Shown here one piece after another: positions 63,392-64,000 of a stretch of DNA of 64,000 nucleotides (the stretch's first letter is position 1; each line of letters starts with the position of its first letter). Both the position numbers and the translations under genes were made by a program. The stretch is from Candidatus Rubrimentiphilum sp. (lineage in GTDB: Bacteria; Vulcanimicrobiota; Vulcanimicrobiia; Vulcanimicrobiales; Vulcanimicrobiaceae). Where the stretch lies: positions 1 to 64,000 of the forward strand of contig DASTDE010000004.1 in the NCBI GenBank assembly GCA_035710515.1, given 5' to 3'. Under the pieces are notes generated by a model that did no database searches, had not been told where the DNA came from, and saw only the letters and a program-made list of their open reading frames with translations.

Positions 63392-64000
63392 TCAGCCGTG
63401 CTGCCGCTGAAGCGGGAAGAGTAAGACGTCCTTGATGCTGGGCTGATTCGTCAGCAGCATAACCAGCCGGTCCACGCCGATGCCGATTCCGGCTGTGGGC
63501 GGCATTCCGTACTCGAGCGCACGCACGAAATCCCAATCCGGTTCGGGGATCTCCTCATCGCCCGCGGTGCGTTGTTTGATCTGCGTTTCGAACCGTTCGC
63601 GCTGATCGTCGGGATCGTTCAGCTCGGTGAACGCGTTGCTGATCTCCGCGTTCGCGCAGAAAAGTTCGTACCGGTCGGTGATCTCGGGATCGTTCTTGCG
63701 GCGCTTGGCCAGCGGCGAAATTACGACGGGATAACCTGTTACGAAGGTCGGCTCGAACAGATGCGGCTCCGCCACGCGTTCGAAAATCTTGTCGAGCGCG
63801 TGCGCATGCGAGGGCGATTCCGGCAACTCCAGGGCTTTCAGAATCTTGGCCGCGCCTTTGGGATCCAGCAATTGCTCGCGCGTGTGACCGCCGTGCCTGC
63901 GCAAGAGGTCGAGGTATTCCACGCATTTGAAAGGCTGCTTGAACGAAACGGTCTTGTCGCCGATTTGCAGCTCGTCTTTCCCCCCGGTGACGTTCGAAAC
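63392..64000 (-). CDS. lysS: Lysyl-tRNA synthetase, class II (C-terminal part; 5' end outside window)
   Basis: 203 codons in frame up to the window edge. Includes FVTGYPVVISPLAKRRKNDPEITDRYELFCANAEISNAFTELNDPDDQRERFETQ and motif 3 region MPPTAGIGIGVDRLVMLLTNQPSIKDVLLFP, the class II LysRS ending. It charges tRNA-Lys. The stretch before ...PFKCVEYLDLLRR belongs to the same frame, so any internal GTG (63922) is not the start. Confidence 0.95.
   Translation of the reverse strand, partial: VSNVTGGKDELQIGDKTVSFKQPFKCVEYLDLLRRHGGHTREQLLDPKGAAKILKALELPESPSHAHALDKIFERVAEPHLFEPTFVTGYPVVISPLAKRRKNDPEITDRYELFCANAEISNAFTELNDPDDQRERFETQIKQRTAGDEEIPEPDWDFVRALEYGMPPTAGIGIGVDRLVMLLTNQPSIKDVLLFPLQRQHG

Overview
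The window reads as chromosome of a GC-rich diderm bacterium. The outer membrane is implied by a TonB-dependent receptor with a carboxypeptidase-regulatory-like N-terminus, a periplasmic lytic transglycosylase, a lipoprotein and many signal peptides. The gene mix (large carboxypeptidase-regulatory TonB receptor, DUF5916-type outer-membrane protein, zinc metalloprotease of the DUF5117/DUF4953 type, HIRAN-RecQ helicase, DUF5069, DUF3810, pared-down flagellar genes) is most like Candidatus Eremiobacterota/Vulcanimicrobiota (WPS-2) or a neighbouring deep-branching phylum such as Acidobacteriota. No rRNA gene is present, so this placement is inference. I found no tRNA, CRISPR array, transposase or prophage.

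Positions 1-6.4 kb: a partial TonB-dependent receptor (minus strand, 3' end beyond the window) with a well-formed promoter, then two large regulators. One is a novel-looking 566-aa protein with a consensus sigma70 promoter surrounded by ATTAGT boxes. The other is a winged-helix (CadC/OmpR-type) protein fused to TPR-like repeats.

Positions 6.6-26.1 kb: an accessory belt of exported proteins and small regulators. It has three signal-peptide-bearing DJ-1/PfpI paralogues (one fused to a YHS domain), NHL-type and YVTN-type beta-propellers, a cyanovirin-N-like (CVNH) protein, a class C beta-lactamase-like hydrolase, two tandem TAP-like alpha/beta hydrolases, a DUF5916-type protein, and XRE-cupin, CGNR and AraC regulators. 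Two near-identical 76-77 bp intergenic repeats and an 8-bp tandem repeat lie near its end.

Positions 26.2-44.9 kb: mostly housekeeping. It contains ssb-rpsF, an RND transporter with a Gly-rich insertion, TSUP permease, bifunctional Rel, apt, a TonB-like protein, DUF4097 lipoprotein, clostripain-like peptidase, zinc metalloprotease, HIRAN-RecQ helicase and secD-secF.

Positions 45-58.9 kb: a tightly overlapping minus-strand flagellar-type export operon transcribed from flgB towards flhA: flgB, flgC, fliE, fliF, fliH, fliI, slt, a retropepsin-like protease, a fliK-like gene, a rod gene, fliM, fliN, fliP, metF, fliQ, fliR, flhB, flhA. Nearly every structural protein is shorter than usual. FliF carries a FliG-middle-domain-like tail, and fliG, fliJ, hook, filament and motor genes are absent here. 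This is the most interesting part of the window: a candidate reduced or non-motile flagellar-type secretion machine.

Positions 58.9-64 kb: DUF3810 membrane protein, rplM-rpsI with a clear promoter, a secreted protein, truA, DUF5069 and the C-terminal part of lysS. A structured 180-bp GC-rich element lies between the last two. A small hairpin repeat with compensating stem changes occurs at four places (31.4, 42.1 twice, 63.3 kb), one pair being translated in frame inside the helicase gene.
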